DNA from: Bin5 sp965220715
GTDB lineage: Bacteria > Chloroflexota > Anaerolineae > Caldilineales > Caldilineaceae
Length of the DNA: 64,000 nucleotides
Assembly (NCBI GenBank): GCA_965220715.1
Contig: OZ244843.1
Span: 62,001-126,000 of the forward strand
Direction of reading: 5' to 3'
Of this stretch, positions 12,060-20,308 are shown piece by piece. Both the position numbers and the translations under genes were made by a program. Under the pieces are notes generated by a model that saw only the letters and a list, made by a program, of their open reading frames with translations, was not told the DNA's origin and did not search any database. Position 1 is the first letter of the stretch; each line of letters starts with the position of its first letter.

Positions 12060-13061
12060 TCACGCCGTAAGACGCGCGCGCCAACGCCCTGTGAAGGCAC
12101 GCAGCGCGTCCTCCGCGTCCAGGCCGTGCGCTCTCGCCAGGGCGACAAGCCGCCACAGCAATAGACCCAGCGCCTGCTCGTCGCTGCCCTCCGGCAGCAG
12201 GCCCACCAGCTCCGGACTGCTGTGCGCCAGCGCAGCGCGGTCGAGGAGACCGGCTTTATCGGCCTTGGACTGCATTTCGAGGGCTTTGCGCAGCGCCGGC
12301 AAAGCGGCCGGCACCGCATCCAGCGGGCCGCGCGCCGGTCTGTCCTGGGCTGCCCGCTCCTCCGCTTTGATCTCTTCCCAGCGTGTAAACAGCTGCTCCA
12401 TATCGTCGATCTCATCTTCGCCGAAGACGTGGGGATGGCGGCGGATGAGCTTCTCCGCGCTCAGGCGCACGGCATCGGCCATCTGGAAGCGGCCCTCTTC
12501 GGTCGCGATCTGCGCGATCATCGCGATGATGCCGAGCACATCGCCCAGCTCCTCGGCGATATGCGCCTCATCTTCGGCGTCCATCGCCTCCAGCGCCTCG
12601 GCTACCTCGTCGAGCAGAAAGGCCCGCGTGCTGGCAAGAGTCTGCTCCCGATCCCAGGGGCAGCCGTAGGGCGCGCGCAGGTGCGCCATTATGTCCTGCA
12701 GATCGGCATAGCTGCTATGGGGCAGGGGGGGCACGTACAGGCAGACGCCCTCGGCAGTGGCGGCCGGCACAGCAAGTTCGGCCAGCGGCAGAGCGCGCGC
12801 AGAGCGAGCCCCATTCCCGTCCGGGCAGATCAATTGCAGCGGGTGATCGTCAGGATAGGCATTGCCCAGTACGGCACGGACGGCCTGTGCGGTCGGCTGA
12901 TCGGTGATGCCGAGCACCAGCGCCGGCTGCCCCAGATCGAAAGGTGGATGATGGCGGGCGGCCAGGCGCGCCGCGCCGATGATCTGCATGCCTTCATGCG
13001 GGTCGATGCCGACGATCTGCGCTGCTGCTGCCACCGCTCCGAATGGTTCATATATGGTCAT
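12060..13061 (-). CDS. mazG: MazG nucleotide pyrophosphohydrolase with partial methylase-like N-terminus
   Basis: 333 residues from the internal ATG at 13061; an open frame 24 codons longer is less likely. The C-terminal two-thirds is MazG: DIMAHLRAPYGCPWDREQTL, then the metal-binding helices DEVAEALEAMD and EELGDVLGIIAMIAQ, and a second conserved block EKLIRRHPHVFG. MazG hydrolyses nucleoside triphosphates to monophosphates and pyrophosphate, cleaning damaged nucleotides or lowering (p)ppGpp. The first ~120 residues resemble only the final part of the tetrapyrrole-methylase domain fused to MazG in YabN-type proteins (LPLAELAVPA..CLYVPPL). The SAM-binding front half is missing, so methylase activity is not expected. 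Confidence 0.88.
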   Translation of the reverse strand: MTIYEPFGAVAAAAQIVGIDPHEGMQIIGAARLAARHHPPFDLGQPALVLGITDQPTAQAVRAVLGNAYPDDHPLQLICPDGNGARSARALPLAELAVPAATAEGVCLYVPPLPHSSYADLQDIMAHLRAPYGCPWDREQTLASTRAFLLDEVAEALEAMDAEDEAHIAEELGDVLGIIAMIAQIATEEGRFQMADAVRLSAEKLIRRHPHVFGEDEIDDMEQLFTRWEEIKAEERAAQDRPARGPLDAVPAALPALRKALEMQSKADKAGLLDRAALAHSSPELVGLLPEGSDEQALGLLLWRLVALARAHGLDAEDALRAFTGRWRARLTA

Positions 13062-13391
13062 GGTCGATCTCTGGAGGCGCTGAGTGCGTCCTATTTGAAG
13101 AAATTCTGGCGGCAAAGTCGTGTGCGAATGCACAACACAAAGTATCCTTCAGATTGCAAGGTCGTCCGATCCGGTCAATTTGACCCCCTTAACCCGTCGC
13201 CGACCGCAGGGGTACGCGCATGTAGCGACCGGCAAATACGAACTCTACTGCATCGCCCGTCGGCGGTCAATTCCGGCGGACAGGTGGCGCTGAGGCTTGG
13301 CATCGGCATTGAATGCTGCTAAAGTAGTGATAGGTACCTGTTCAAAAACAGCCGAAGTTTTGTCTGCAAGACGGAGTTCCTCCGGGCCAAC
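13062..13391. other. Divergent intergenic region
   Basis: 330 bases between mazG (leftward) and the GT2 gene (rightward). It must hold both promoters, but no clear -35/-10 pair, terminator or small gene stands out. Confidence 0.4.
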
Positions 13392-14339
13392 ATGCCGCCC
13401 GCAAAAGGCTGGGCCGGAAGTCCACCGATTTTTCTGAGACGATCTGTGACTGATATTCTGCCCAACTGGTATACCCAACCCGACCGGCCTACTGCCATCT
13501 CCCGCCGGGGGCCGGATGGGCGCGCGGTTCGGATTTCGGTGATCGTGCCCTGCCGCAATGAGGGCCGCAACATCCGACCGGTCCTGGAATGGGCCGCGCC
13601 GTATGCCGACGAACTGCTGGTCGTCGACGGCCACAGCAGCGATGATACACGGAACATCGCCGCCGAACTGGGCGCGACGATCCTGCTGGATAACGGCAAA
13701 GGCAAAGGTGATGCCCTGCGCGTCGGCATCGCCCACGCCAGCGGTGATATCCTCGTTTTTGTCGACGCCGACGGCTCCCATGATCCCCGGGATATCCCGG
13801 CACTCGTCCAGCCGATTATCGACGGCAGCGCCGATCACGTATCCGGTTCGCGCATGTTGGGAGGGAGCGACGAGTTGCACGCCACCATCAATCAGTTCGT
13901 GCGTCTCTTCGGCAGCCAGGTGATCACGCTCAGTATCAACTACAGTCAAGGTGTGCGCCTGACCGACTCGCAGAACGGGTTCCGGGCGATTCGGGCGGAT
14001 GTGGCTCGCAGCCTGGCGCTGGAATCGGAGATCCCCACGATCGAGCAGGAGATGGTCATCAAGACCGTGCGCAGCGGCTACCGTATCTGTGAAGTGGCGG
14101 CCCACGAGTATGTACGCTCCAATGGCGAGTCCAACTTTCGGGTGTTGGATGTCTGGTTCCAATTTGTAAAAAGCTGGCTTTACTATCTCTTCATCTGGCG
14201 ACCGCCAAAGCGGGCTGCAGAGAGCGTTAACACAGAGGATCTGGGGCAGCGCGGCAACAACGCGGAGGAGACGAATTCCCCTGGTTCTCCCAAGCTGTCC
14301 GGGCCTGGAAAACAGATGCGGAAAGCCAGATCCAGGTAA
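13392..14339 (+). CDS. GT2 glycosyltransferase, polyprenyl-phosphate sugar synthase type
   Basis: 315 residues from ATG at 13392; a GTG at 13446 is an alternative start that would remove a non-conserved leader. The GT-A fold is clear: ISVIVPCRNEGRNI, the nucleotide-binding ELLVVDGHSSDDT, GKGKGDALRVGI and the metal-binding DxD as VFVDADGSHDP. The later SDxQNGFRAI-like block (LTDSQNGFRAIRADV) is typical of DPM1/DolP-mannose-type enzymes. These load a sugar from a nucleotide donor onto a polyprenyl phosphate. The C-terminal tail is hydrophilic with no extra membrane domain. The stop is immediately followed by the start of a GT-C membrane protein, which likely uses the lipid-linked sugar. Confidence 0.85.
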   Translation: MPPAKGWAGSPPIFLRRSVTDILPNWYTQPDRPTAISRRGPDGRAVRISVIVPCRNEGRNIRPVLEWAAPYADELLVVDGHSSDDTRNIAAELGATILLDNGKGKGDALRVGIAHASGDILVFVDADGSHDPRDIPALVQPIIDGSADHVSGSRMLGGSDELHATINQFVRLFGSQVITLSINYSQGVRLTDSQNGFRAIRADVARSLALESEIPTIEQEMVIKTVRSGYRICEVAAHEYVRSNGESNFRVLDVWFQFVKSWLYYLFIWRPPKRAAESVNTEDLGQRGNNAEETNSPGSPKLSGPGKQMRKARSR

Positions 14340-16718
14340 ATGTCCCACTCCCGTGAAGCGAGGGAGGCGCCGCGCCGATTCGCTCCTTCTCTCCCTGTTG
14401 TTCGCCCCACAATTCGCAAACTGCTGGCGGTTTTTGTCCTTCTTGCCAGCCTGTTCAGTTTTGTCACCCCTCCATACGAAGCGCCCGACGAAATCTGGCA
14501 TTTCGCCTTTGTTCAACATCTGGTGACGCTGCGGGCGCTGCCGGTAGCTGAGCCGAATACGCAGGCGCTGTGGCGGCAGCAAGGGACGCAAGCGCCGGCC
14601 TACTACGCCGGCGCGGCGCTGCTCACCGCACTGATCGATCAGTCCGACTTCCCTGAACTTTTTGCGCGGGCCAATCCCCACGGCGCGATCGGCGAACCCG
14701 ATGCAGCCATTAACCGCAACTACCTGATCCACCACCGGCCGGCGGAGCGCTTCCCCTGGCGCCATTCGATCCTGGCCCTGCACGTCGCCCGCCTCTTTTC
14801 CGTCTTCCTCGGCGCGGTGACCGTCTATGCGGCCTACCGCAGTCTGCGCCTGCTTCTGTCGCCGGACGATGCCCTGCTCGGCGCGGCGTTCGCGGCCTTT
14901 CTACCCCAATTCGTCTTCATCAGCGCCTCCGTCAGCAATGACAATGCCATCAACGCAGCCGCGGCGCTGGTCCTGTGGCAACTGACGGAGATACTGGTAG
15001 AGGAAGGGCGGCCGCGACATAGCCGCTTACTGATACTCGGCATCACTCTTGGCCTGGCGCTGCTATCCAAACTGAGCGGGCTGGGTCTGGTGGGCGTGTC
15101 GGCCGCCGCAATTCTGTGGCTGGCCTGGCGGAGCCGCAGCGTTCGCTCTATCTTCGATGCTGCCCTGTGGACGGCCGTGCCGGCGATCCTGCTCGCCGGC
15201 TGGTGGTACGTGCGCAACTGGCGGCTCTACGGCGACCCCCTGGCCTGGGAGATGTGGGAGGCGAATATCCTGTTGCGAGTCATTCCGGCTGGCCCGTCGC
15301 AGATTCTGAGCGAGTTGGGGGGGCTGGAACATTCCTTCTGGGGGCTGTTTGGCTGGCTGAACCTGCCCTATCCCGCCTGGGTCTACCTGGCGCTGCGCGT
15401 CGTTGCCATTGTCGTTGCGCTTGGGCTACTGTTTCATGTGGCGCGGACGGCGCGCGCCGGCTACGCCCGACGCACAGAGCGCGACGTTTCCCCCGTGCCC
15501 CGCGCCATCCTATTGCTGTGGCTACTCGTTCTTACGGTCTCCTGGATGCGCTTCATGCGGGTGGCGCCGGCCGCCCAGGGACGTTACTTCTTCGCCGCGT
15601 TGCCGGCCCTGGCGCTGCTGTGGGCGCTGGGCTGGACGGGGTGGGGAAGCAGATTCGGCCGGCGAATCGGCTGGAGTGTCACCTCTGTCCTTGGTCTGCT
15701 GGCGCTGGCCACACCCTTTGTCCTGCTCCGCCCCGCCTACATGCCCCCACCGATGCCGATTCCTGACAGTGCTCATAACAGTGTTATCTCCTTGACCCCT
15801 CTCTCGATCTTTGCCGCCGGCAGCTCTGAGATCGAGCTTCAACGTGCGACCGCATCGTATGACGGTTTGCCGGGGCGGGCGAGTGGAACAGACCATCAGA
15901 TACCAACAGTTTTCCCCGGTGACGAGGTGCAGGTGGACTTGGCGTTCCGGGCCAGCGGGGGGTTGGCCGATGACTGGTCTCTATTCATCCATCTTGTGGA
16001 TGGGACCGGTCTGACCGTCGCGCAGCTGGATACGATGCCCGGCGGTGGGTTGCGCCCGACCAGTGGCTGGCAGCCGGGCCGCCTTCTGCTCGACAGCTAT
16101 ACGGTTGCGATTCCAGAAACCGCCCATACACCGAATCGGGCCAACTGGCAGGTAGGGTTTTACGACCACCGCAGCGGCGAACGCCTTCACCAAGTCGACG
16201 GCGGCACAAGCTTTACGTTCGGCGAGGTGACGATCTGTCCCACTGGGTTCGCCGTTTCGGACTGTCAGGCCGGTGGGCAGGCAGACGATTTTCAAGACGG
16301 CGACGGCAGGGTCCCCATCCCTGTGCATGTGCAGTTTGCCGACAGTGTCACCCTGGCCGGTTATAGCTTCAGCAGCCGCACACCGGTTCCCGGCGAGGAG
16401 ATGACCGTTACCCTCTACTGGACCGCGACAGGTCGAGTGGCTGAATCGTATACGGCCTTCGCGCATCTGCTGACCGACAGTTTCGAGATGTTCGGCGGCG
16501 CCGATCTGATGCCGTCGCCGCCAACCGAAGTCTGGGCCGTTGGCGACACCGTCGCCACCGTACACACATTCACCGTCCCGCCGGACGCCCGACCCGGCCT
16601 TTATCAGATCGAGATCGGGCTGTACACCCGGCCCGACTTTCGACGATTGCGCTTGCTGGACAGGGTAAACCCGGCGGAGGAGGACCGGCTGCTGCTCGGC
16701 CCTCTGCGCATCGAGTGA
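14340..16718 (+). CDS. GT-C type membrane glycosyltransferase (GT39/DUF2142-like)
   Basis: 792 residues. The ATG directly abuts the stop of the GT2 gene. One membrane segment (about 25-42) is followed by the catalytic-loop motif TPPYEAPDEIWHFAFVQHL, in which the acidic DE pair is typical of GT-C enzymes using lipid-linked sugars. About nine further membrane helices run to residue ~480. The remaining ~300 residues are predicted outside and form two beta-rich units (GDEVQVDLAFRAS..LFIHLVDG and PGEEMTVTLYWTA..TAFAHLL). The likely role is transfer of a sugar from polyprenyl phosphate to an extracytoplasmic acceptor. Acceptor and sugar are unknown. Confidence 0.8.
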   Translation: MSHSREAREAPRRFAPSLPVVRPTIRKLLAVFVLLASLFSFVTPPYEAPDEIWHFAFVQHLVTLRALPVAEPNTQALWRQQGTQAPAYYAGAALLTALIDQSDFPELFARANPHGAIGEPDAAINRNYLIHHRPAERFPWRHSILALHVARLFSVFLGAVTVYAAYRSLRLLLSPDDALLGAAFAAFLPQFVFISASVSNDNAINAAAALVLWQLTEILVEEGRPRHSRLLILGITLGLALLSKLSGLGLVGVSAAAILWLAWRSRSVRSIFDAALWTAVPAILLAGWWYVRNWRLYGDPLAWEMWEANILLRVIPAGPSQILSELGGLEHSFWGLFGWLNLPYPAWVYLALRVVAIVVALGLLFHVARTARAGYARRTERDVSPVPRAILLLWLLVLTVSWMRFMRVAPAAQGRYFFAALPALALLWALGWTGWGSRFGRRIGWSVTSVLGLLALATPFVLLRPAYMPPPMPIPDSAHNSVISLTPLSIFAAGSSEIELQRATASYDGLPGRASGTDHQIPTVFPGDEVQVDLAFRASGGLADDWSLFIHLVDGTGLTVAQLDTMPGGGLRPTSGWQPGRLLLDSYTVAIPETAHTPNRANWQVGFYDHRSGERLHQVDGGTSFTFGEVTICPTGFAVSDCQAGGQADDFQDGDGRVPIPVHVQFADSVTLAGYSFSSRTPVPGEEMTVTLYWTATGRVAESYTAFAHLLTDSFEMFGGADLMPSPPTEVWAVGDTVATVHTFTVPPDARPGLYQIEIGLYTRPDFRRLRLLDRVNPAEEDRLLLGPLRIE

Positions 16719-16749
16719 GAGCGGTAGCGGAAACAAACCCGCCTGCGTC

Positions 16750-16778
16750 TTGATTCACAGACCGATTTCGACTATGAT
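16750..16778 (+). promoter_or_regulatory. Candidate sigma70 promoter
   Basis: TTGATT (16750-16755) and TATGAT (16773-16778) are separated by 17 bases, 90 bases upstream of the 44-codon gene. A second perfect -10 hexamer TATAAT sits at 16800-16805 without an obvious -35. Confidence 0.5.
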
Positions 16779-16865
16779 TCGGGTGGTTCATGGGACTCAT
16801 ATAATTCTGCGATGATAATTTTCATCACTCCCATCACTTGAATCACAGTCGGAAAGGGACAGCGC

Positions 16866-17000
16866 ATGAGCCGCAGACAGGGCAGACGCCGCCGCCGCTT
16901 GAGCCGCAGCCAAAAGATATTTTACTTTCTCAGCATGCTGATTGCGCTCAGCATGGTGTTGAGCCTGGTCTACGTGGCGATTACGCCCGCCGTTCCTTAG
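16866..17000 (+). CDS. Small single-pass membrane protein (44 aa)
   Basis: Too short for ordinary gene callers, but well formed: ATG with AAAGGGAC about seven bases upstream, and TAG at 16998. The product begins MSRRQGRRRRRLSRSQKIFY, a strongly basic head, followed by about 20 hydrophobic residues (LSMLIALSMVLSLVYVAI) and a short TPAVP tail. This is a positive-inside, single-helix protein. It sits 67 bases before the EamA transporter and behind a candidate promoter. The function is unknown. It could be a small membrane-complex accessory subunit. Confidence 0.65.
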   Translation: MSRRQGRRRRRLSRSQKIFYFLSMLIALSMVLSLVYVAITPAVP

Positions 17001-17066
17001 AGCGGCCAGAGATCTCCACCCCTGGAAGCGCAGGCGCAGCGCCTGTGCACAGTCTGGACGGATGCC

Positions 17067-17984
17067 GTGACAGTCGAAGAACGCCGCGGGCTGGCGCTGG
17101 TTGCGATTGCCGTTCTCTTCTTCAGCACCAGCCCGGTGCTGGTGCGGTGGGCCGCCCGCTCGGTATCATCTTTCGAGATCGCGGCCGGTCGTCTCCTGGT
17201 GGCCGGCATTGTCGTGTCAGGGGTGGTTCTGCTGCGCAGCCGGGGGGCGTGGGGCGCCGCGAGCGGGCGCGGCCTGCTGGCGTCTGAATGGCCCCGTCTT
17301 GCCCTCGTCGGGCTGGTCGCCGCTCTGCATTTCTTCTTCTACGCCTACTCGCTCGAGTTTACGACGATTGCGCACAGTCTGGCGATCATGTATACGGCGC
17401 CGATCTGGGTCGCGCTGCTGTCCTGCTTCGCGCTCGGAGAATCGCTGTCGAAACGCAAATGGCTGGGCATCCTCGTGGCCGTCGTGGGCGTGGCCGTCCT
17501 GTCCGGGTTCGAGCCAATACTCGCGCTCATACGGCAAAGCGGCAACGCATCGTCTAACTTCACCCGCCGCATGATGATCGGTGATCTACTGGCACTGGGC
17601 AGCGCCATCACGTACGCTGTCTACAGCATTGCCGGCCGCAGCCAGCGGGAACGGTATCCGCTGCTCGTGTATGCGGGTTCAGTCTACATTCTGGCTGCGC
17701 TCTGGTTGCTTCCGGCGGCTGCGGCGACCCATACGCCCGGCAGCTTCAACTGGCCCGCCGTCGCCAGCATCGTCGGCCTGGGAGTGTTCCCACTGGCATG
17801 CGGCCATACCCTCTATAACGCCGCCCTGCGGCGGGTGAACGCCACCTATGTCAATCTCATCGCCACGCAGGAGGTGTTGGGCGGCGTACTGCTGGGCGCG
17901 CTCCTGCTGCGAGAGATCCCCTCTTTCAACAGCATCATCGGCGGGCTGATTACCATCGGTGGAATCCTCTTGGTGCTCTTATAG
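17067..17984 (+). CDS. EamA/DMT-family transporter
   Basis: 305 residues from a GTG start. There are ten hydrophobic helices in two five-helix halves, each an EamA repeat: the first from LALVAIAVLFFSTSPVLVRW to VAVVGVAVLSGF, the second from GDLLALGSAITYAVYSIAGR to GGLITIGGILLVLL. The proline/glycine-rich CGHTLYNAALRRVNATYVNL block of the second repeat is typical. DMT proteins export metabolites such as amino acids or their derivatives. The substrate here is unknown, although the next gene, lysA, 90 bases on, hints at an amino-acid link. Confidence 0.88.
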   Translation: MTVEERRGLALVAIAVLFFSTSPVLVRWAARSVSSFEIAAGRLLVAGIVVSGVVLLRSRGAWGAASGRGLLASEWPRLALVGLVAALHFFFYAYSLEFTTIAHSLAIMYTAPIWVALLSCFALGESLSKRKWLGILVAVVGVAVLSGFEPILALIRQSGNASSNFTRRMMIGDLLALGSAITYAVYSIAGRSQRERYPLLVYAGSVYILAALWLLPAAAATHTPGSFNWPAVASIVGLGVFPLACGHTLYNAALRRVNATYVNLIATQEVLGGVLLGALLLREIPSFNSIIGGLITIGGILLVLL

Positions 17985-18077
17985 GTTTTGCCCGTCACCG
18001 GCTACAGCTTTTCGGGCGTTTGGCGACGGGTAAACTCAGCCGCCACTGATCTCTATCTGAACACAAAGGTTCCTGCG

Positions 18078-19403
18078 ATGTATCGTGACCGTCTTTCGCT
18101 TTTCCCTGATACCGTTGCGCTGTGCCCCGCCAAAGATGACAGACCTTCGCTCCACATCGGCGGCTGTGATCTGAACGGGCTGGCGGCCGAATTCGGCACA
18201 CCCCTCTATATCTATGATCAGCAGACGATCGACAGCGCCGTACAAGCCTATCGGGATGCGCTCAGCCGGCACTATTCCGGCCCGTCTGGCATCACCTATG
18301 CTGGCAAAGCGTGTCTGAATGTGGCCATGGCCCGTCTGATGGCGGCGCACGGTCTGCTGCTGGACTGCACCGGTGTCGGTGAAATGCACATCGCCCGCGC
18401 CGCCGGTGTGCCGCGCGCGCAGATTCTGATGCACGGCGTGAACAAGAGCCAGGCGGATCTGCAAGCGGGGCTGGACCTGGCCGGTACGCTTGTTGTCGAC
18501 AACTTGCCGGAGTTGGAGCGCATCGCCGAACTGACGCACGCCGGCGCCCGGCCGCCGGCTCTGTGGTTGCGAGTACGCCCCGGTTACGCGGTGGACACCC
18601 ATCTTTTCCGCCAGACGGGGCAGCATGACAGCAAATTCGGGATGGACGCCGATGAATGTGTCAACGCGGTGGCTTTCTGCCAGCGGAATGGGCTGCCCGT
18701 TACCGGGCTGCACTTTCACCAGGGGTCGCATTTCCACGCGGCCGAACAGGTGCTGCCCGCTCTGGAAGTGGTGTGCGGACTGATGGGCCGCCTGCGGCGG
18801 GAACGCAACTGGTGGGCCCAGGCGCTCAGCCCCGGCGGTGGTTGGGGCATCGCCTACCATGAAGCGGATCTGCCGCATGAATCGATCGAGGAATACGTGG
18901 CGACAGTTGCGGCGGCGTTGACGGAGAGGCTGTCGTCCTGTTCTTTGCCTCTGCCCCGTCTGCAGGTGGAGCCAGGGCGCAGCCTTGTCGCCCGCGCCGG
19001 CGTTGCCATTTATCGGGTAGGAACTGTAAAGCGAGCGGGCGGGCGGCGTTGGCTTCTGCTTGATGGCGGTATGGCGGACAACATTCGTCCGGCCCTCTAC
19101 CAGGCGCGCTATTCGGCGCTGCCGGTCACAGACCCTCTGAGCAGGCCTCCGAGTTCCGAAAACGCCTGGCTGGCCGGTCCATACTGCGAAAGCGGGGATC
19201 TACTGATCGAGGATCTGCCATTGCCCGAGATCGAGACGGGAGAACTGCTGGCAGTTCCGGTCAGCGGCGCCTATCAGTTGATGATGGCGAGCAACTACAA
19301 CGGAGCATTGCGGCCGGCGGTAGTGATGCTGCGCGACGGGCTCGCGCGGCTGGTGCAGCGCCGGGAAACGGTGGATGATCTCCTACTGCGGGATATCGTT
19401 TAG
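18078..19403 (+). CDS. lysA: Diaminopimelate decarboxylase-like PLP enzyme
   Basis: 441 residues from the ATG at 18078; the open frame 30 codons further upstream lacks support. The fold-III PLP decarboxylase motifs are present: the Schiff-base lysine K77 in TYAGKACLN, the HFHQGSH block, the phosphate-binding SPGGGWGI, the EPGRSLVA strand and the active-site GPYCESGD, whose cysteine comes from the other subunit. LysA removes CO2 from meso-diaminopimelate to give lysine in the cytoplasm. Related ornithine, arginine or carboxynorspermidine enzymes are possible, but the CESGD motif and length favour the LysA group. Confidence 0.85.
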   Translation: MYRDRLSLFPDTVALCPAKDDRPSLHIGGCDLNGLAAEFGTPLYIYDQQTIDSAVQAYRDALSRHYSGPSGITYAGKACLNVAMARLMAAHGLLLDCTGVGEMHIARAAGVPRAQILMHGVNKSQADLQAGLDLAGTLVVDNLPELERIAELTHAGARPPALWLRVRPGYAVDTHLFRQTGQHDSKFGMDADECVNAVAFCQRNGLPVTGLHFHQGSHFHAAEQVLPALEVVCGLMGRLRRERNWWAQALSPGGGWGIAYHEADLPHESIEEYVATVAAALTERLSSCSLPLPRLQVEPGRSLVARAGVAIYRVGTVKRAGGRRWLLLDGGMADNIRPALYQARYSALPVTDPLSRPPSSENAWLAGPYCESGDLLIEDLPLPEIETGELLAVPVSGAYQLMMASNYNGALRPAVVMLRDGLARLVQRRETVDDLLLRDIV

Positions 19404-19432
19404 CGGGCTTAAGGAAGAACGCTGCCGCTCTT

Positions 19433-19771
19433 CTATTCGGGAGGGGGATCGTCCTGCTGGCCGTGGAGAAGCTGGCGCACTACGTCATCAATGCGTCTTT
19501 TGTAGCGCAGCAACTCCCGCCTGCATTCCATCTCTGCTGAGGATTGTGGCTTGAACGACCGCAGCGTCTCCTCCAACTCCCAGTCGATCTGGACGCGGAT
19601 TCGATTGATGAAACGCCCCCGCAGATACTCCCGCATCTCCTGCGCGATAACCGTATCGTAATGTAGAAGATCATCGTGCAGATCGACCAGGCGATCGGAG
19701 CCAATGGCAGGGATCGGCAGCGACCGTAGCGTTTCCCAAGCTCTGTTCAGTTTGCGACGATTTACACTCAT
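19433..19771 (-). CDS. Hypothetical protein (112 aa)
   Basis: 112 residues from the ATG at 19771, preceded by GGACC; a longer open frame upstream overlaps the recA promoter side and is not favoured. The product is hydrophilic and mostly helical, rich in Arg, Glu and Leu (REYLRGRFINRIRVQIDWEL, then RRELLRYKRRIDDVVRQLL), with a short acidic/proline end. It has no membrane segment or known motif. It converges on lysA and is divergent from recA. Not recognised. Confidence 0.5.
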   Translation of the reverse strand: MSVNRRKLNRAWETLRSLPIPAIGSDRLVDLHDDLLHYDTVIAQEMREYLRGRFINRIRVQIDWELEETLRSFKPQSSAEMECRRELLRYKRRIDDVVRQLLHGQQDDPPPE

Positions 19772-20027
19772 GCCAGGTCCAATTGGCGCGCCACCGTTGG
19801 GCGCAATTGTGGCGTCAGTTCTGAAGTGGAATGGAGGTTTCTCTATGCACGTCTGAAGTAATTGAGATCTGTAGTCCGAATGAGGGGATCTGAACCGCGC
19901 AAGGATTATAGTCTGTGATGCCGCGAAAAGACAAGAATTGGATAGTGAAAAAAACGGAACTGCAGGCGTGATGTCTGTTTCGGGTGCGTTTCGCGTGGCC
20001 AGGGACCGCCCCTTAACCACCGTCGTC

Positions 20028-20058
20028 CTGGTTCAGAGAAGCATATCGTCTGAACCAG
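20028..20058. promoter_or_regulatory. Perfect 10-bp inverted repeat upstream of recA
   Basis: CTGGTTCAGA (20028-20037) and TCTGAACCAG (20049-20058) flank an 11-nt loop. There is no T run, so it is not an intrinsic terminator. It could be an operator or the footprint of a small mobile repeat. It lies 120 bases before the recA promoter. Confidence 0.45.
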
Positions 20059-20175
20059 AATCGTTGGATGACAGACGACGAGCCGATTATCCAGCCCCGC
20101 CGGTTCCGTTGTAGCGGAGCAGGGGCTGGTCAGAAACACGGGGCCTTTCCGTGACGGATCCGCGGCGAAGGCAGT

Positions 20176-20205
20176 TTGACGGAAATTGAACATGCGTTCT
20201 ATAAT
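20176..20205 (+). promoter_or_regulatory. recA promoter with embedded SOS box
   Basis: TTGACG (20176-20181) and a perfect TATAAT (20200-20205) are separated by 18 bases. The spacer ends with GAACATGCGTTC (20188-20199), which fits the Gram-positive LexA consensus GAAC-RNRY-GTTC exactly and abuts the -10. LexA bound there would block RNA polymerase. The start codon is about 100 bases downstream. Confidence 0.8.
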
Positions 20206-20308
20206 AAACTGAATCAGTCCCCTCTGGGAACTACTTGGCGCTCCTCATGAGCAGGGGCGCGCCGAACAGGTCAAAGGATACCGAAAACAGGCCGTAAAGG
20301 GAGAAAAA

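Noticed and set aside
13245..14783. 512-codon reverse open frame
   Set aside because: It is antisense to the GT2 and GT-C genes, whose protein motifs are unmistakable; it is a shadow produced by high GC.
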